Shown here: positions 37,842 through 46,478 of the stretch, one piece after another | Layout of the letters: every line of letters starts with the position of its first letter | Numbering within the stretch: the first letter of the stretch is position 1 | Source: Arthrobacter sp. PAMC25564 | GTDB taxonomy: Bacteria > Actinomycetota > Actinomycetes > Actinomycetales > Micrococcaceae | Direction: 5' to 3' | NCBI RefSeq assembly: GCF_004798705.1 | Contig: NZ_CP039290.1 | Coordinates: forward strand, 3,782,001-3,846,000 | Length of the DNA: 64,000 nt | Translations under genes and position numbers: made by a program | The notes under the pieces: model-generated | What the model saw: the letters and a program-made list of their open reading frames with translations, nothing else | Databases searched by the model: none | What the model was told of the DNA's origin: nothing

Positions 37842-38432
37842 CTAGTCGATGATGGTTCCGGTCACGGGCTCGTCGGCGCCGCCGGCGGACTTGATCATGT
37901 CCCGCGCGTTCGTGGCGGTGATCGCGATGGTCTCCAGCGCCCGGCGGATCGTGTCCTGGTCCGAGGCCTCGCCCTTGGCACGCTCCTGCTCGACGACGCG
38001 GACCTGCACCTGGACGATCTTGAAGGAGTGGTCCAGCTTCAGGTCCCGGACTTCGTCCGCCTCCCGGCGTTGACCCCCCCGGCGTTCCTCCACCAGGCGG
38101 GTGCCGCCATGGTCGGCGCTGCCCGACGACGGCGCCCGGCCGGTCGCCGCGCTGAACGCGTTCTGCGCCTCGGTGAGTTTGGCGGTCGCCCTCCGGGCTG
38201 CCTTCTGGATGCTGAAGACGACGAAGGATGCCAGGGCGAGCCAGAAGGCGGCGATGATCGCCACGACCCAGCCCACGACGTCGTTCTGGTTGGCCGCGAA
38301 GATCACGGCCACGATGAACGCGATGATGAAGACCGTCATCCCGAGCCCGCCGATGCGGAACATGGAGAACCGGCCCGTCGCGGCGTTGAACGCGGACGGC
38401 TTGGAAGACGGGGAGTTGCCGAGAGTTCGCAT
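37842..38432 (-). CDS. Small membrane protein of unknown function
   Basis: 196 residues from the ATG at 38432. Two adjacent transmembrane helices (about 32-51 MTVFIIAFIVAVIFAA and 56-75 VVGWVVAIIAAFWLALASFVVF) are followed by a charged, partly helical region. I do not recognise a family. The gene ends one base before the longest xth start, so both are probably co-transcribed. Confidence 0.75.
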   Translation of the reverse strand: MRTLGNSPSSKPSAFNAATGRFSMFRIGGLGMTVFIIAFIVAVIFAANQNDVVGWVVAIIAAFWLALASFVVFSIQKAARRATAKLTEAQNAFSAATGRAPSSGSADHGGTRLVEERRGGQRREADEVRDLKLDHSFKIVQVQVRVVEQERAKGEASDQDTIRRALETIAITATNARDMIKSAGGADEPVTGTIID

Positions 38433-38550
38433 GAGCCCATTATCGCAAACCCCGGCCGCCGCCTGCCCCGCTTCCACCCCGGGCGAACGGGCCGCCGGGG
38501 CCCGGGGCTTCAGCAACAGTTTCCTGGGACCGCCACCTCCCGAACAGCGG

Positions 38551-38586
38551 CAGGGCACCTGGTCCCGGAGGATCAGGTGCCCTGCG
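38551..38586 (-). terminator. Terminator after folD
   Basis: Perfect 12-bp stem (GCAGGGCACCTG / CAGGTGCCCTGC) with a 12-base loop, 26 bases after the folD stop. Confidence 0.8.
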
Positions 38587-38612
38587 GTCAGGGAAATGCC
38601 TTGGCTGGTCCC

Positions 38613-39554
38613 TCAGTGGCTTTCGGAGAAGCTGTCCGCCGCCAGCTGGCGTTCCGCGGTTTCGACCACGTTGGCCAGCAGCATGGCGCGGGTCATCGGG
38701 CCCACTCCCCCGGGGTTCGGGGAGAGCCAGGCGGCGACGTTGGCCGCGGCGGGGTCCACGTCTCCGGTGACCACGGCCTTGCCGGTGCCGTCGTCGACCC
38801 GGCTGACGCCGACGTCGAGCACGATCGCCCCGGGCTTGAGGTCCCCGGCCTTGATCAGGTGCGGCACGCCGGCCGCGGCGATCACGACGTCGGCCTGCCG
38901 CAGTTCCGCGGGCAGGTCCACCGTGCCGGTGTGGGCCAGGATGACGGTCGCGTTGACGTCCCTGCGGGTCAGCAACAGACCCACCGGGCGGCCGATGGTG
39001 ACGCCGCGGCCGACGACGAGCACGCGCTTGCCGCTGAGCTTGATCCCGTGCCGGGACAGCAGCTCGACGCAGCCCTTGGGCGTGCACGGCAGCGGGGACT
39101 TCATGGGTCCGCTGACGTTGGCCACGAGCCGGCCCAGGTTCATCGGGTGCAGGCCGTCGGCGTCCTTCTCAGGGTCCATGGCCTCCAGGATGACGTCCTG
39201 GTCGATGTGCTTGGGCAGCGGGAGCTGGACGATGTAGCCGGTGCATTCCGGGTTCTCGTTCAGCTCCCGGACCACGGCCAGCAGATCGTCCTGGGATGTG
39301 TCCTCGGGCAGGTCGCGGCGGATGGAGGTGATGCCCACCTCGGCGCAGTCCTTGTGCTTGCCGCCGACGTACCAGGTGCTCCCGGGATCGGAGCCGACCA
39401 GGATGGTACCCAGGCCCGGGACGACGCCCCGGGCCTTGAGGGCGGCGACGCGTACCTTCAGTTCGGCCTTGATCGTGGCGGCGGTGGCTTTGCCGTCGAG
39501 GATCTGTGCTGTTGTCGCCGTGTTTGTTGTTGCCGTACCGGCCGTGTTGGTCAT
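38613..39554 (-). CDS. folD: Methylenetetrahydrofolate dehydrogenase / methenyltetrahydrofolate cyclohydrolase
   Basis: Bifunctional cytoplasmic enzyme that interconverts 5,10-methylene-, methenyl- and 10-formyl-THF. 313 residues from the ATG at 39554, 4 bases after glyA. An ATG at 39572 that overlaps the glyA end is also possible. Landmarks: [18 protein letters not shown] (catalytic Tyr and Lys), [20 protein letters not shown]-like [29 protein letters not shown], and [15 protein letters not shown] [19 protein letters not shown]. Co-transcribed with glyA behind the riboswitch. Confidence 0.95.
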   Translation of the reverse strand: MTNTAGTATTNTATTAQILDGKATAATIKAELKVRVAALKARGVVPGLGTILVGSDPGSTWYVGGKHKDCAEVGITSIRRDLPEDTSQDDLLAVVRELNENPECTGYIVQLPLPKHIDQDVILEAMDPEKDADGLHPMNLGRLVANVSGPMKSPLPCTPKGCVELLSRHGIKLSGKRVLVVGRGVTIGRPVGLLLTRRDVNATVILAHTGTVDLPAELRQADVVIAAAGVPHLIKAGDLKPGAIVLDVGVSRVDDGTGKAVVTGDVDPAAANVAAWLSPNPGGVGPMTRAMLLANVVETAERQLAADSFSESH

Positions 39555-39558
39555 CCGC

Positions 39559-40869
39559 TTACCACTGCTCATGCTGCGGGTACAACGGGAAGTCGGCCGC
39601 GAGCTTGTCCACGCGGGACTGGAGCGCCTCGATGTCGGTGGCGGCGCCGGCCTTCAGTGCGGTGGCGATGATTTCCGCGACCTCCGTGAACTCCTCGGCG
39701 CCGAAGCCGCGGGTGGCCAGGGCCGGGGTGCCGATGCGCAGGCCCGAGGTGACCATCGGCGGGCGGGGGTCGAACGGCACGGCGTTGCGGTTGACCGTGA
39801 TGCCGACCGAGTGCAGGAGGTCTTCCGCCTGCTGGCCGTCGAGCTGGGAGTTGCGCAGGTCCACCAGGACCAGGTGCACGTCGGTGCCGCCGGTCAGGAC
39901 CGAGACGCCGGCGTCGGCCACATCGGACTGGTTGAGTCGGTCGGCGATGATCTTGGCGCCCTCCAGGACGCGCTCCTGGCGCTCCTTGAATTCCTCGGTG
40001 CCGGCGATCTTGAAGGCCACCGCCTTGGCAGCAATGACATGCATGAGGGGGCCGCCCTGCTGGCCGGGGAAGACGGCGGAATTGAGCTTCTTGGCCCAGT
40101 CCTGCTTGGCCAGGATCACACCCGAGCGGGGACCGGCGAGGGTCTTGTGCACGGTGGAGGTCACGACGTCGGAGTGCGGCACCGGGCTCGGGTGCAGGCC
40201 GGCGGCCACGAGGCCGGCGAAGTGCGCCATATCCGTCCAGAGCAGTGCACCGACCTCGTCGGCAATCGAGCGGAAGGCCGCGAAGTCGAGGTGGCGGGGG
40301 TACGCGGACCAGCCGGCGATGATGACCTGCGGCTTCTCGGCGATGGCCTGCTCGCGCAGTTTGTCCATGTCGATCCGGAAGCTGTCCTCCTCGACCTGGT
40401 ACGCGGCAACCTTGTAGAGCTTGCCGGAGAAGTTGAGCTTCATGCCGTGGGTGAGGTGCCCGCCGTGCGCCAGGGACAGGCCCAGGATCTTGTCGCCCGG
40501 GGTGATCATGGCGGACAGTGCCGCGGCGTTGGCCTGCGCGCCGGAGTGCGGCTGGACGTTGGCGTATTCGGCGCCGAAGAGGTCCTTGACGCGGTCGATC
40601 GCGAGCTGCTCGGCGACGTCGACGTATTCGCAGCCGCCGTAGTAGCGGCGTCCCGGGTAGCCCTCGGCGTACTTGTTGGTCAGGACCGAGCCCTGGGCTT
40701 CCATCACGGCGCGCGGGGCGAAGTTCTCGGAGGCGATCATTTCCAGGGTGCCGCGCTGGCGGCCAAGTTCCTGGGCAAGTACGGCGGCGATTTCGGGGTC
40801 GAGCTCGGCCAGCGGCTGGTTGCTCACGGCGGCTGAGGAAAGGCTAACGGAAGAGGGAGAAGTGGTCAC
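39559..40869 (-). CDS. glyA: Serine hydroxymethyltransferase
   Basis: PLP enzyme that converts serine and THF to glycine and methylene-THF. 436 residues from the GTG at 40869, chosen for AGGAG 6 bases upstream. Landmarks: [48 protein letters not shown], the PLP lysine in [16 protein letters not shown], and [20 protein letters not shown]. First gene of glyA-folD. Its leader carries a ZTP riboswitch, so transcription or translation should rise when 10-formyl-THF is short. Confidence 0.96.
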   Translation of the reverse strand: MTTSPSSVSLSSAAVSNQPLAELDPEIAAVLAQELGRQRGTLEMIASENFAPRAVMEAQGSVLTNKYAEGYPGRRYYGGCEYVDVAEQLAIDRVKDLFGAEYANVQPHSGAQANAAALSAMITPGDKILGLSLAHGGHLTHGMKLNFSGKLYKVAAYQVEEDSFRIDMDKLREQAIAEKPQVIIAGWSAYPRHLDFAAFRSIADEVGALLWTDMAHFAGLVAAGLHPSPVPHSDVVTSTVHKTLAGPRSGVILAKQDWAKKLNSAVFPGQQGGPLMHVIAAKAVAFKIAGTEEFKERQERVLEGAKIIADRLNQSDVADAGVSVLTGGTDVHLVLVDLRNSQLDGQQAEDLLHSVGITVNRNAVPFDPRPPMVTSGLRIGTPALATRGFGAEEFTEVAEIIATALKAGAATDIEALQSRVDKLAADFPLYPQHEQW

Positions 40870-41042
40870 GAAGGACTCCTGGCTAGGCAACGGGCACTGC
40901 TTAAGGTCAGGTTACCGGTTTGGACGCTGCGGCGTCCTAGATTACGGGCCCCGCAAGGGAGGAACACGCGCCCAAGGGCCGGCGCCCGGGAGCGCCAGCG
41001 GTGAGGCAGCAGCATGGCGCTGCCAACCGGCAAAACATGACC
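40870..41042 (-). promoter_or_regulatory. glyA leader, expression platform region
   Basis: Region between the riboswitch and the glyA start. It holds a stem AGCGCCA / TGGCGCT (40991-41021) and further GC-rich inverted pieces near 40975-40990 that could form the terminator or sequestering arm controlled by the aptamer. No gene is present. Confidence 0.45.
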
Positions 41043-41128
41043 CTCGGCCCAGGCGTACGATTCGTGGTCTTCATCAGTGCCGCTCCCCGGTGGTTAGCCC
41101 ACCCAACGCCAGTTGCGACGGGTTAAGC
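41043..41128 (-). ncRNA. ZTP riboswitch (pfl motif) upstream of glyA
   Basis: On the minus strand, the conserved blocks appear in the right order: CAACTGGCG (about 41115-41107), a P2 hairpin GGTGG-GCTAA-CCACC followed by GGGGAGC (41099-41082), a variable segment, then the hallmark CGCCTGGGC (41055-41047). GGCG in the first block can pair with CGCC in the last, as in the known pseudoknot. pfl-type riboswitches sense ZTP/ZMP and control glyA, folD and purine genes in many bacteria, which fits the genes downstream. Confidence 0.9.
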
Positions 41129-41180
41129 CTACCCCAGCCGCTGCCCGGGGCCGCCGTTCCGCGCAGGTAGGCTGTTCTTC

Positions 41181-42041
41181 GTGACTGACGACCAACTGGC
41201 TGCTTCCTACATCCTGACTCTCTCCTGCCCGGACCGGCCCGGAATCGTCCACGCCGTCGCCGGCGCCCTCCTGGTGGCGGGCTGCAATATTACTGACTCG
41301 CAGCAGTACGGCAGCCAGAGTACGGGCACCTTCTTCATGCGGGTCGAGGCCGCGACGGCGGCCTCCCACGCCGAACTCCAGGCCGCACTCGAGCCCGTGG
41401 CCCAGGCCTTCGGCATGCAGTGGAGCCTCAACCCGGCAGGACGCAAGGTCCGCACCCTGCTGATGGCCAGCACCTCGGCCCACTGCCTCAACGATCTGCT
41501 CTTCCTGCAGCGCTCCGGCACCCTGCCGATCGAGATCCCGGCCATTGTCTCCAACCACCGCGATCTTGAGGGCCTGGCGGAGTTCTACGGCATCCCCTTC
41601 TACCACATCCCCGTCACCCCGGACACCAAGGTCCAGGCCGAGGACGACCTCCGCGCCCTGATGAAGGAGCACGACATCGAGCTCACCGTCCTGGCGCGGT
41701 ACATGCAGATCATCTCCGACGATCTGTGCAGGGAACTCACGGGCAAGGCCATCAACATCCACCACTCGTTCCTGCCGTCCTTCAAAGGCGCCAAGCCGTA
41801 CCACCAGGCGCATGCCCGCGGCGTGAAGCTCATCGGCGCCACGGCGCACTACGTCACAGCCGCCCTGGACGAGGGGCCGATCATCGAGCAGGAAGTCATC
41901 CGGGTGGACCACCGGCGGACCCCCGAACAGTTCGTCCAGATGGGCCGCGATGTGGAGGGGCGCACTCTCGCCCAGGCCGTGCAGTGGCATGCCGAACACC
42001 GCGTACTCCTGGACGGCAACCGGACGGTTGTCTTCAACTGA
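41181..42041 (+). CDS. purU: Formyltetrahydrofolate deformylase
   Basis: Hydrolyses 10-formyl-THF to THF and formate, balancing the one-carbon pool. 286 residues. The N-terminal ACT domain has SCPDRPGIVHAVAGALLVAGCNITDSQQ. The C-terminal formyltransferase-like domain has the catalytic Asn-His-Asp set in INIHHSFLPSFKGAKPY and GATAHYVTAALDEGPII. GTG start at 41181, divergent from the glyA riboswitch. The next gene follows by 21 bases. Confidence 0.95.
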   Translation: MTDDQLAASYILTLSCPDRPGIVHAVAGALLVAGCNITDSQQYGSQSTGTFFMRVEAATAASHAELQAALEPVAQAFGMQWSLNPAGRKVRTLLMASTSAHCLNDLLFLQRSGTLPIEIPAIVSNHRDLEGLAEFYGIPFYHIPVTPDTKVQAEDDLRALMKEHDIELTVLARYMQIISDDLCRELTGKAINIHHSFLPSFKGAKPYHQAHARGVKLIGATAHYVTAALDEGPIIEQEVIRVDHRRTPEQFVQMGRDVEGRTLAQAVQWHAEHRVLLDGNRTVVFN

Positions 42042-42062
42042 CCCCGGTTATTGAATAGGGGT

Positions 42063-42476
42063 ATGGCACTTTCCGCGGAAGACCCGCTGGCCGCGTTCGT
42101 GGCCCTGCTCAAGTCCGAGGGCCGCAACGGCGTGCTGGGGCTGGACTGCGGCGCGGGCTCGGACGGGCTGCGCTTTGTCCAGTCCGGCATCCATTTCACC
42201 GGCGTGGACCCGTCGGAGGAGAACATCCACTCCGCCCGCGCCCGGGGCCTCGAGGCCTCGGTAGCGCAGGCTGTCTCGCTGCCCTTTGCCGATGCGGCGT
42301 TCCCGTCCGTCTGGGCGGTGGACGCCCTGGTGGGCCTGCCGCCCGAGGAGTGGGACGACGTCGTCCGCGAGCTCGGGCGGGTGACGGCGCCGGGCGCCCC
42401 GATCGCCGTCGTACTCCCGGACCCTGTTCCCCAGGGCCGCGGCGAGGGCTTCACGGTACTGCGCTCCCCCGCCTGA
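42063..42476 (+). CDS. Small class I SAM-dependent methyltransferase-like protein
   Basis: 137 residues, shorter than a typical class I methyltransferase. Motif I-like GLDCGAGSDGLRFVQSG is at about 26-42, FTGVDPSEENI follows, then SLPFADAAFPSVWAVDALV and DDVVRELGRVTAPGAPIAVVLPD, the usual order of a Methyltransf_11 core. The C-terminal substrate part is missing, so it may be a minimal or non-catalytic form. ATG at 42063 has AGGGG very close; a TTG at 42051 is possible. Confidence 0.7.
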   Translation: MALSAEDPLAAFVALLKSEGRNGVLGLDCGAGSDGLRFVQSGIHFTGVDPSEENIHSARARGLEASVAQAVSLPFADAAFPSVWAVDALVGLPPEEWDDVVRELGRVTAPGAPIAVVLPDPVPQGRGEGFTVLRSPA

Positions 42477-42511
42477 CCCAAGCAGCTTCGGACGTGTCCT
42501 AGGCTGGAGGC

Positions 42512-43030
42512 ATGGCTCCTATTTACGCTTTCGCCGGCGATACCCCGGCCGTCCACGACTCCGCCTTCATCGCGCCCAGCGCCTCGGTGATCGGCAAGGC
42601 CAGGCTGGCCGAGAACTCGAGCGCCTTCTACGGCGTCTCAGTCCGCGCCGACACCGCCGCCATCACCGTGGGCGCCGGCAGCAATCTCCAGGACAACGTG
42701 GTGCTGCACGCGGACCCGGGCTTCCCCTGCAGCGTGGGGGCCCGCGTGAGCGTCGGCCACAGCGCCGTGGTGCACGGCTGCACGGTCGAGGACGACTGCC
42801 TGATCGGCATGAGCGCCACGATCCTCAATGGTGCGGTGATCGGCGCCGGATCGCTCATTGCCGCCGGCGCCGTCGTGCTGGAAGGCACCGTCATCCCGCC
42901 GCGCTCGCTCGTCGCCGGGGTCCCGGCCAAGGTCCGGCGGGAGCTGAGCGACGAGGAGTTCGCCGGGATCCAGCACAACGCCTCGCACTACCAGGAGCTG
43001 GCCAGGGCCCACCGGGAAATCCACGCCTGA
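42512..43030 (+). CDS. Gamma-class carbonic anhydrase family protein
   Basis: Left-handed beta-helix (hexapeptide repeat) protein, 172 residues. The three metal-ligand histidines are in NVVLHADPG (about 65), SVGHSAVVHGCTV (about 83 and 88). C-terminal helix REIHA. The YrdA/CaiE type; some members are active carbonic anhydrases, others not, and the sequence cannot tell which. ATG at 42512. A hairpin follows the stop. Confidence 0.88.
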   Translation: MAPIYAFAGDTPAVHDSAFIAPSASVIGKARLAENSSAFYGVSVRADTAAITVGAGSNLQDNVVLHADPGFPCSVGARVSVGHSAVVHGCTVEDDCLIGMSATILNGAVIGAGSLIAAGAVVLEGTVIPPRSLVAGVPAKVRRELSDEEFAGIQHNASHYQELARAHREIHA

Positions 43031-43048
43031 CGCCGCCGAACGGCGGCG
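43031..43048. terminator. Hairpin between the carbonic anhydrase and amine oxidase genes
   Basis: Seven-bp GC stem with a GAAC tetraloop (CGCCGCC-GAAC-GGCGGCG) directly after the stop, between convergent genes. Confidence 0.6.
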
Positions 43049-43078
43049 CCGGCCAGGGTGCCGCCCCGTCCATGGGGC

Positions 43079-44776
43079 TCAGTCCAGGGAGATCGGCCCG
43101 AGCTCGTCGAGCAGGTCCCCGGGTCCCGGGTTGCCGGCGGGCGTCCGGCCGCCGAGGTGGTTGACCACGCCCCAGACGGCGTTCAGCCCGGTGGTGACGG
43201 CGCCTTCGGCCCACCCTGCCGTGAAGGAGACGTCGTCGCCGGCGAGGAAGATCCCGCGCTGTTCATCCGGCAGTTTGTCCTGCTTGAAGTGGCTGAAGAG
43301 GCGCTGCTGGTAGCGGTAGTGCCCGGGCAGGTTGGCTTTGAAGGCGCCCATGAAGTTGGGATCCGCTTCCCAGGAGACGGTGATCGGCTGGCCCACGATG
43401 TGGCCGGCGATGTCAACGTCCGGGTAGATCTGGGCGAGCGAGTGCAGCATCAGTTCGACCCGCTCGTCCGCATCGAGTGCCAGCCATTTCAGCGCGTCGT
43501 CGTTCCAGGTGTAGGACAGCAGGATCACCGCGGGCTGGTCCGGGCCGTTGTCCAGCAGGTAGGTGGCGCGGTTCAGCCGGTCCGTCAGCGTCATGGACAG
43601 CACCTCGCGGCCGGTCGCGGGATCGGTGTCCTTCCAGAACGGCCGGTCCACCATAACAAAGGTCTTGGACGACTGCATGTAGTGCGAGCGCTCGATCGCC
43701 GTCCACAGTGCTGCGGGAAACAGGGTTTCCTCGGTGTGGATCCGGGTGGACAGCAGCCACGACTGGCAGGTCGTCACGACGGCGGGATAGGCGGACTCAC
43801 GGCCCCACCGTTCCCGGATCCGGAAGTCTCCGCTGCCCTCGCGGGCGATCCGGTCCACGGCGCCCCGCGGGGCCCCCGCGTGAAGTGATGCCAAGGAGGT
43901 CCCCTCGGGCCAGTGTGCCATGCCCGACGGCGCGTGCTGCCAGAGTGCCTCGGGGAGCCGCTGGGCGCCGCCGGAGATGAGACGGTGCGCATCGTCCGCG
44001 TCCGTGTACACCACGCGGAGGATTTCGAGGATGGAGTTGGGGAAGTCGGTGTCCCAGCCGCCGGTGCCGAACCCGACCTGGCCGAAGGCCTCGCGGTGGG
44101 CGAAGCCCGCTTCCTTGAACGAGTCGCTGCCGGCGATGAAGCCGTAGAACGTCTGTTCGTCCAGGAGCGGGAGCAGTTCGTTCCACAGTTCCTTGATCCG
44201 GGCGGTGTCCCGGGCCCGGATGGCCTCCTGCATCTGCGCGAAGCTGGCGCCGTCGTTAACCGCGGCCTTCCATGCCTCCGCGACCTCCCGGAAGAACGGC
44301 GGGAGGTCCGCCGCTGTGGTGGCGTAATGCTTCTGCCCGGCGAGTTCGATCACTGTGCTGGAGGTCGCCGCCGCCAGCGGGTTCGGGAACTCCTGGGTCT
44401 GAAGCCCGAGCAGCTCAACGTAGTGGTAAAAAGCCTTGCCGGAGACCGGGAAGCGCATCCCGCCGAGGTCCGCGACGACGCCGGGCGCGGAGGGGAAGCT
44501 CGCGGTCCGCAGCCGGCCGCCGATCCGGTCCGCTTCGTAAACGACCGGGCGGAGGCCCAGCTTCATGAGTTCATAGGCGGTCACCAGCCCGGACAGGCCG
44601 GCCCCGACGACGGCGACCTCCGTCCCGTACAACGCCGGCGGCACCGACCCCAGGCCGTCCGGGTGGGCGAGGTAGTGGTCGTAGCTGAACGGGAAATCCG
44701 GATTCAGCATGGTGATGGGTGCTTCGGCCGGAGCCGCGGCCGGTCCGGGGGCCGGCAGTTCGGTGGCGGTGGTCAT
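43079..44776 (-). CDS. Flavin monoamine oxidase family protein
   Basis: FAD-dependent amine or L-amino acid oxidase, 565 residues from the ATG at 44776, which overlaps the stop of the permease gene (ATGA). The dinucleotide-binding motif VAVVGAGLSGLVTAYELMKLGLRPVVYEA starts near residue 53, followed by GGRLRTA and LGGMRFP. The C-terminal FAD part has GIFLAGDDVSFTAGWAEGAVTTG. The sequence type is close to tryptophan 2-monooxygenase and related oxidases; the exact substrate is open. Coupling to the permease indicates that the oxidised amine is imported by it. Confidence 0.88.
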   Translation of the reverse strand: MTTATELPAPGPAAAPAEAPITMLNPDFPFSYDHYLAHPDGLGSVPPALYGTEVAVVGAGLSGLVTAYELMKLGLRPVVYEADRIGGRLRTASFPSAPGVVADLGGMRFPVSGKAFYHYVELLGLQTQEFPNPLAAATSSTVIELAGQKHYATTAADLPPFFREVAEAWKAAVNDGASFAQMQEAIRARDTARIKELWNELLPLLDEQTFYGFIAGSDSFKEAGFAHREAFGQVGFGTGGWDTDFPNSILEILRVVYTDADDAHRLISGGAQRLPEALWQHAPSGMAHWPEGTSLASLHAGAPRGAVDRIAREGSGDFRIRERWGRESAYPAVVTTCQSWLLSTRIHTEETLFPAALWTAIERSHYMQSSKTFVMVDRPFWKDTDPATGREVLSMTLTDRLNRATYLLDNGPDQPAVILLSYTWNDDALKWLALDADERVELMLHSLAQIYPDVDIAGHIVGQPITVSWEADPNFMGAFKANLPGHYRYQQRLFSHFKQDKLPDEQRGIFLAGDDVSFTAGWAEGAVTTGLNAVWGVVNHLGGRTPAGNPGPGDLLDELGPISLD

Positions 44777-46329
44777 GAGATCCCTGCCTTCATCGGTTCG
44801 GGGGTGGACGGTGTGGGATTGCAAGCTGGGTCGGATGGTTGTGCGCCGGATAGTCCACGGTATTCCTCGTGGCTCAGGGCGGCCACCCGGGAATGCCGGC
44901 GGCCGTAGCCGAAGTAGGCCGCGACGCCGACCAGCATCCAGAGGCCGAAGACGGCCCAGGTTTCGGCACCGAGGTTGGCCATCAGGTAGGCGCACATGAG
45001 GGCTCCGAGGATGGGCGTCAACGGAAACAGCGGGACGCGGAAGCTGCGCTTGAGTTCGGGCCGGGTGCGCCTCAGGTGGATGACGGCGACGTTGACCAGG
45101 GCGAAGGCGAACAGGGTGCCGATGCTGGTGGCGTCGGCCAGGGCACCGAGCGGCACGAGCCCGGCGGTCAGTGCGACGACGGTGCCCACGATCAGGGTCC
45201 CGGCAACCGGGGTGCCGGTGCGGGGTGAGACGCGGCCGAAGATCCTGGGGATCAGCCCGTCCCGCGCCATGGACAGCAGGATGCGGGTCTGCCCGTAGAG
45301 GACGGTCAGCACGATACTGGCGATGGCCAGGACCGCCCCGACGGCGAACACGACGCCGACCCAGGGCTGCCCGGTTGTTTCTTCGAGGATCTTCACGAGG
45401 GCGGCTTCGGTGCCGTCGAACCAGCCCCACGGCCGGGCACCGATGGCGGCGACGGCGACGAGCACGTAGATGGTGGTGACGATCAGCATCGAGAGCAGGA
45501 TGGCCCGCGGGAGGTCGCGCTTCGGGTTCCGCGCTTCCTCGCCGGCCGTGGAGGCCGCGTCGAAACCGATGTAGGAGAAGAACACCCGGGACGCGGCGGC
45601 CGAGACGCCGGCGGCGCCCATCGGCATCAGCGGCTCGAAGTGCCCGCCGTTGAAGGCGGTGAAGGCCACGGCGCAGAAGAACACGAGGATGCCGACCTTG
45701 ATCAGCACGATCGCGGTGTTGATCCAGGCGCTTTCCTTGGCGCCACGGACCAGCAGCACCATGGCCAGGACCACGATGACGATCGCGGGCGCGTTGAGCA
45801 CCCCGCCGTCGCCCGGCGGTGCGGAGATGGCGTCGGGCAGGACCTGGCCGAAGACCGCCAGGGATTCGTTGACGTACTGCCCCGCCCCGACGGCGACGGC
45901 GGCCACGGAGACGGCGTATTCCAGGACCAGGCACCAGCCGCAGATCCAGGCCATGCCTTCGCCCATGGTCGCGTAGGTGTAGGAGTAGCTCGAACCGGCG
46001 GCGGGCACCAGGCCGGCCATCTCCGCGTAGGAGACCGCGGAGAGCAGGGCGGCGAGTCCGGCGATGACGAAGGAAATCCAGATGGCCGGTCCGGCCAGCG
46101 GTACCGCTTCGCCCAGGATGACGAGGATGCCGGTGCCGAGGGTGGCGCCGACGCTGATCATCGTCAGGTGCATGACCCCGAAGCTGCGGACCAGGCCGGT
46201 GCCCCCGTGGCCGGTTTCGGCCTCGCTGACCAGCTGGCCGATCGGCTTGCGTCGAAGCAGTTGCGCGGCCAGGCCGGGACGGCGGTAGGTGGCCGGCGGG
46301 CGTTCCCTCGTAAGAGTTGGCACAGTCAT
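44773..46329 (-). CDS. Amino acid / amine permease (APC superfamily, CAT type)
   Basis: Polytopic transporter of 518 residues with about 12-14 transmembrane helices. Family landmarks are VMHLTMISVGATLGTGILVILGEA (helix 1 with the GxG substrate loop), AALLSAVSYAEMAGLVPAAGSSYSY, and FFSYIGFDAASTAGEEARNPKRDLPRAI. This matches the cationic amino acid transporter branch. It is the first gene of a permease-oxidase operon and is divergent from a PucR-type regulator 149 bases away. Confidence 0.92.
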   Translation of the reverse strand: MTVPTLTRERPPATYRRPGLAAQLLRRKPIGQLVSEAETGHGGTGLVRSFGVMHLTMISVGATLGTGILVILGEAVPLAGPAIWISFVIAGLAALLSAVSYAEMAGLVPAAGSSYSYTYATMGEGMAWICGWCLVLEYAVSVAAVAVGAGQYVNESLAVFGQVLPDAISAPPGDGGVLNAPAIVIVVLAMVLLVRGAKESAWINTAIVLIKVGILVFFCAVAFTAFNGGHFEPLMPMGAAGVSAAASRVFFSYIGFDAASTAGEEARNPKRDLPRAILLSMLIVTTIYVLVAVAAIGARPWGWFDGTEAALVKILEETTGQPWVGVVFAVGAVLAIASIVLTVLYGQTRILLSMARDGLIPRIFGRVSPRTGTPVAGTLIVGTVVALTAGLVPLGALADATSIGTLFAFALVNVAVIHLRRTRPELKRSFRVPLFPLTPILGALMCAYLMANLGAETWAVFGLWMLVGVAAYFGYGRRHSRVAALSHEEYRGLSGAQPSDPACNPTPSTPEPMKAGIS

Positions 46330-46478
46330 CGTTGACGTCCTTTATCTTGTCTAGTGGTCGTTTTCCCCCGTTCAGCGTAGGGCTGTGAGGCAGCTCTCAT
46401 CCTTGTGCAAAATGACCTATAGTCTTCACCCATGAGACTTAATGCCCTGCACCCCCGCAACCGGCGAAGCTGGCGGCC

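Noticed and set aside
44773..45934. 951-residue continuous frame that would join extra sequence to the amine oxidase
   Set aside because: Only the part from the ATG at 44776 encodes the oxidase; upstream it is an out-of-frame reading of the permease gene.
46394..46423. Promoter for the PucR-type gene with TATAGT at 46418
   Set aside because: No -35 at a suitable distance could be found, so the hexamer alone is not convincing.
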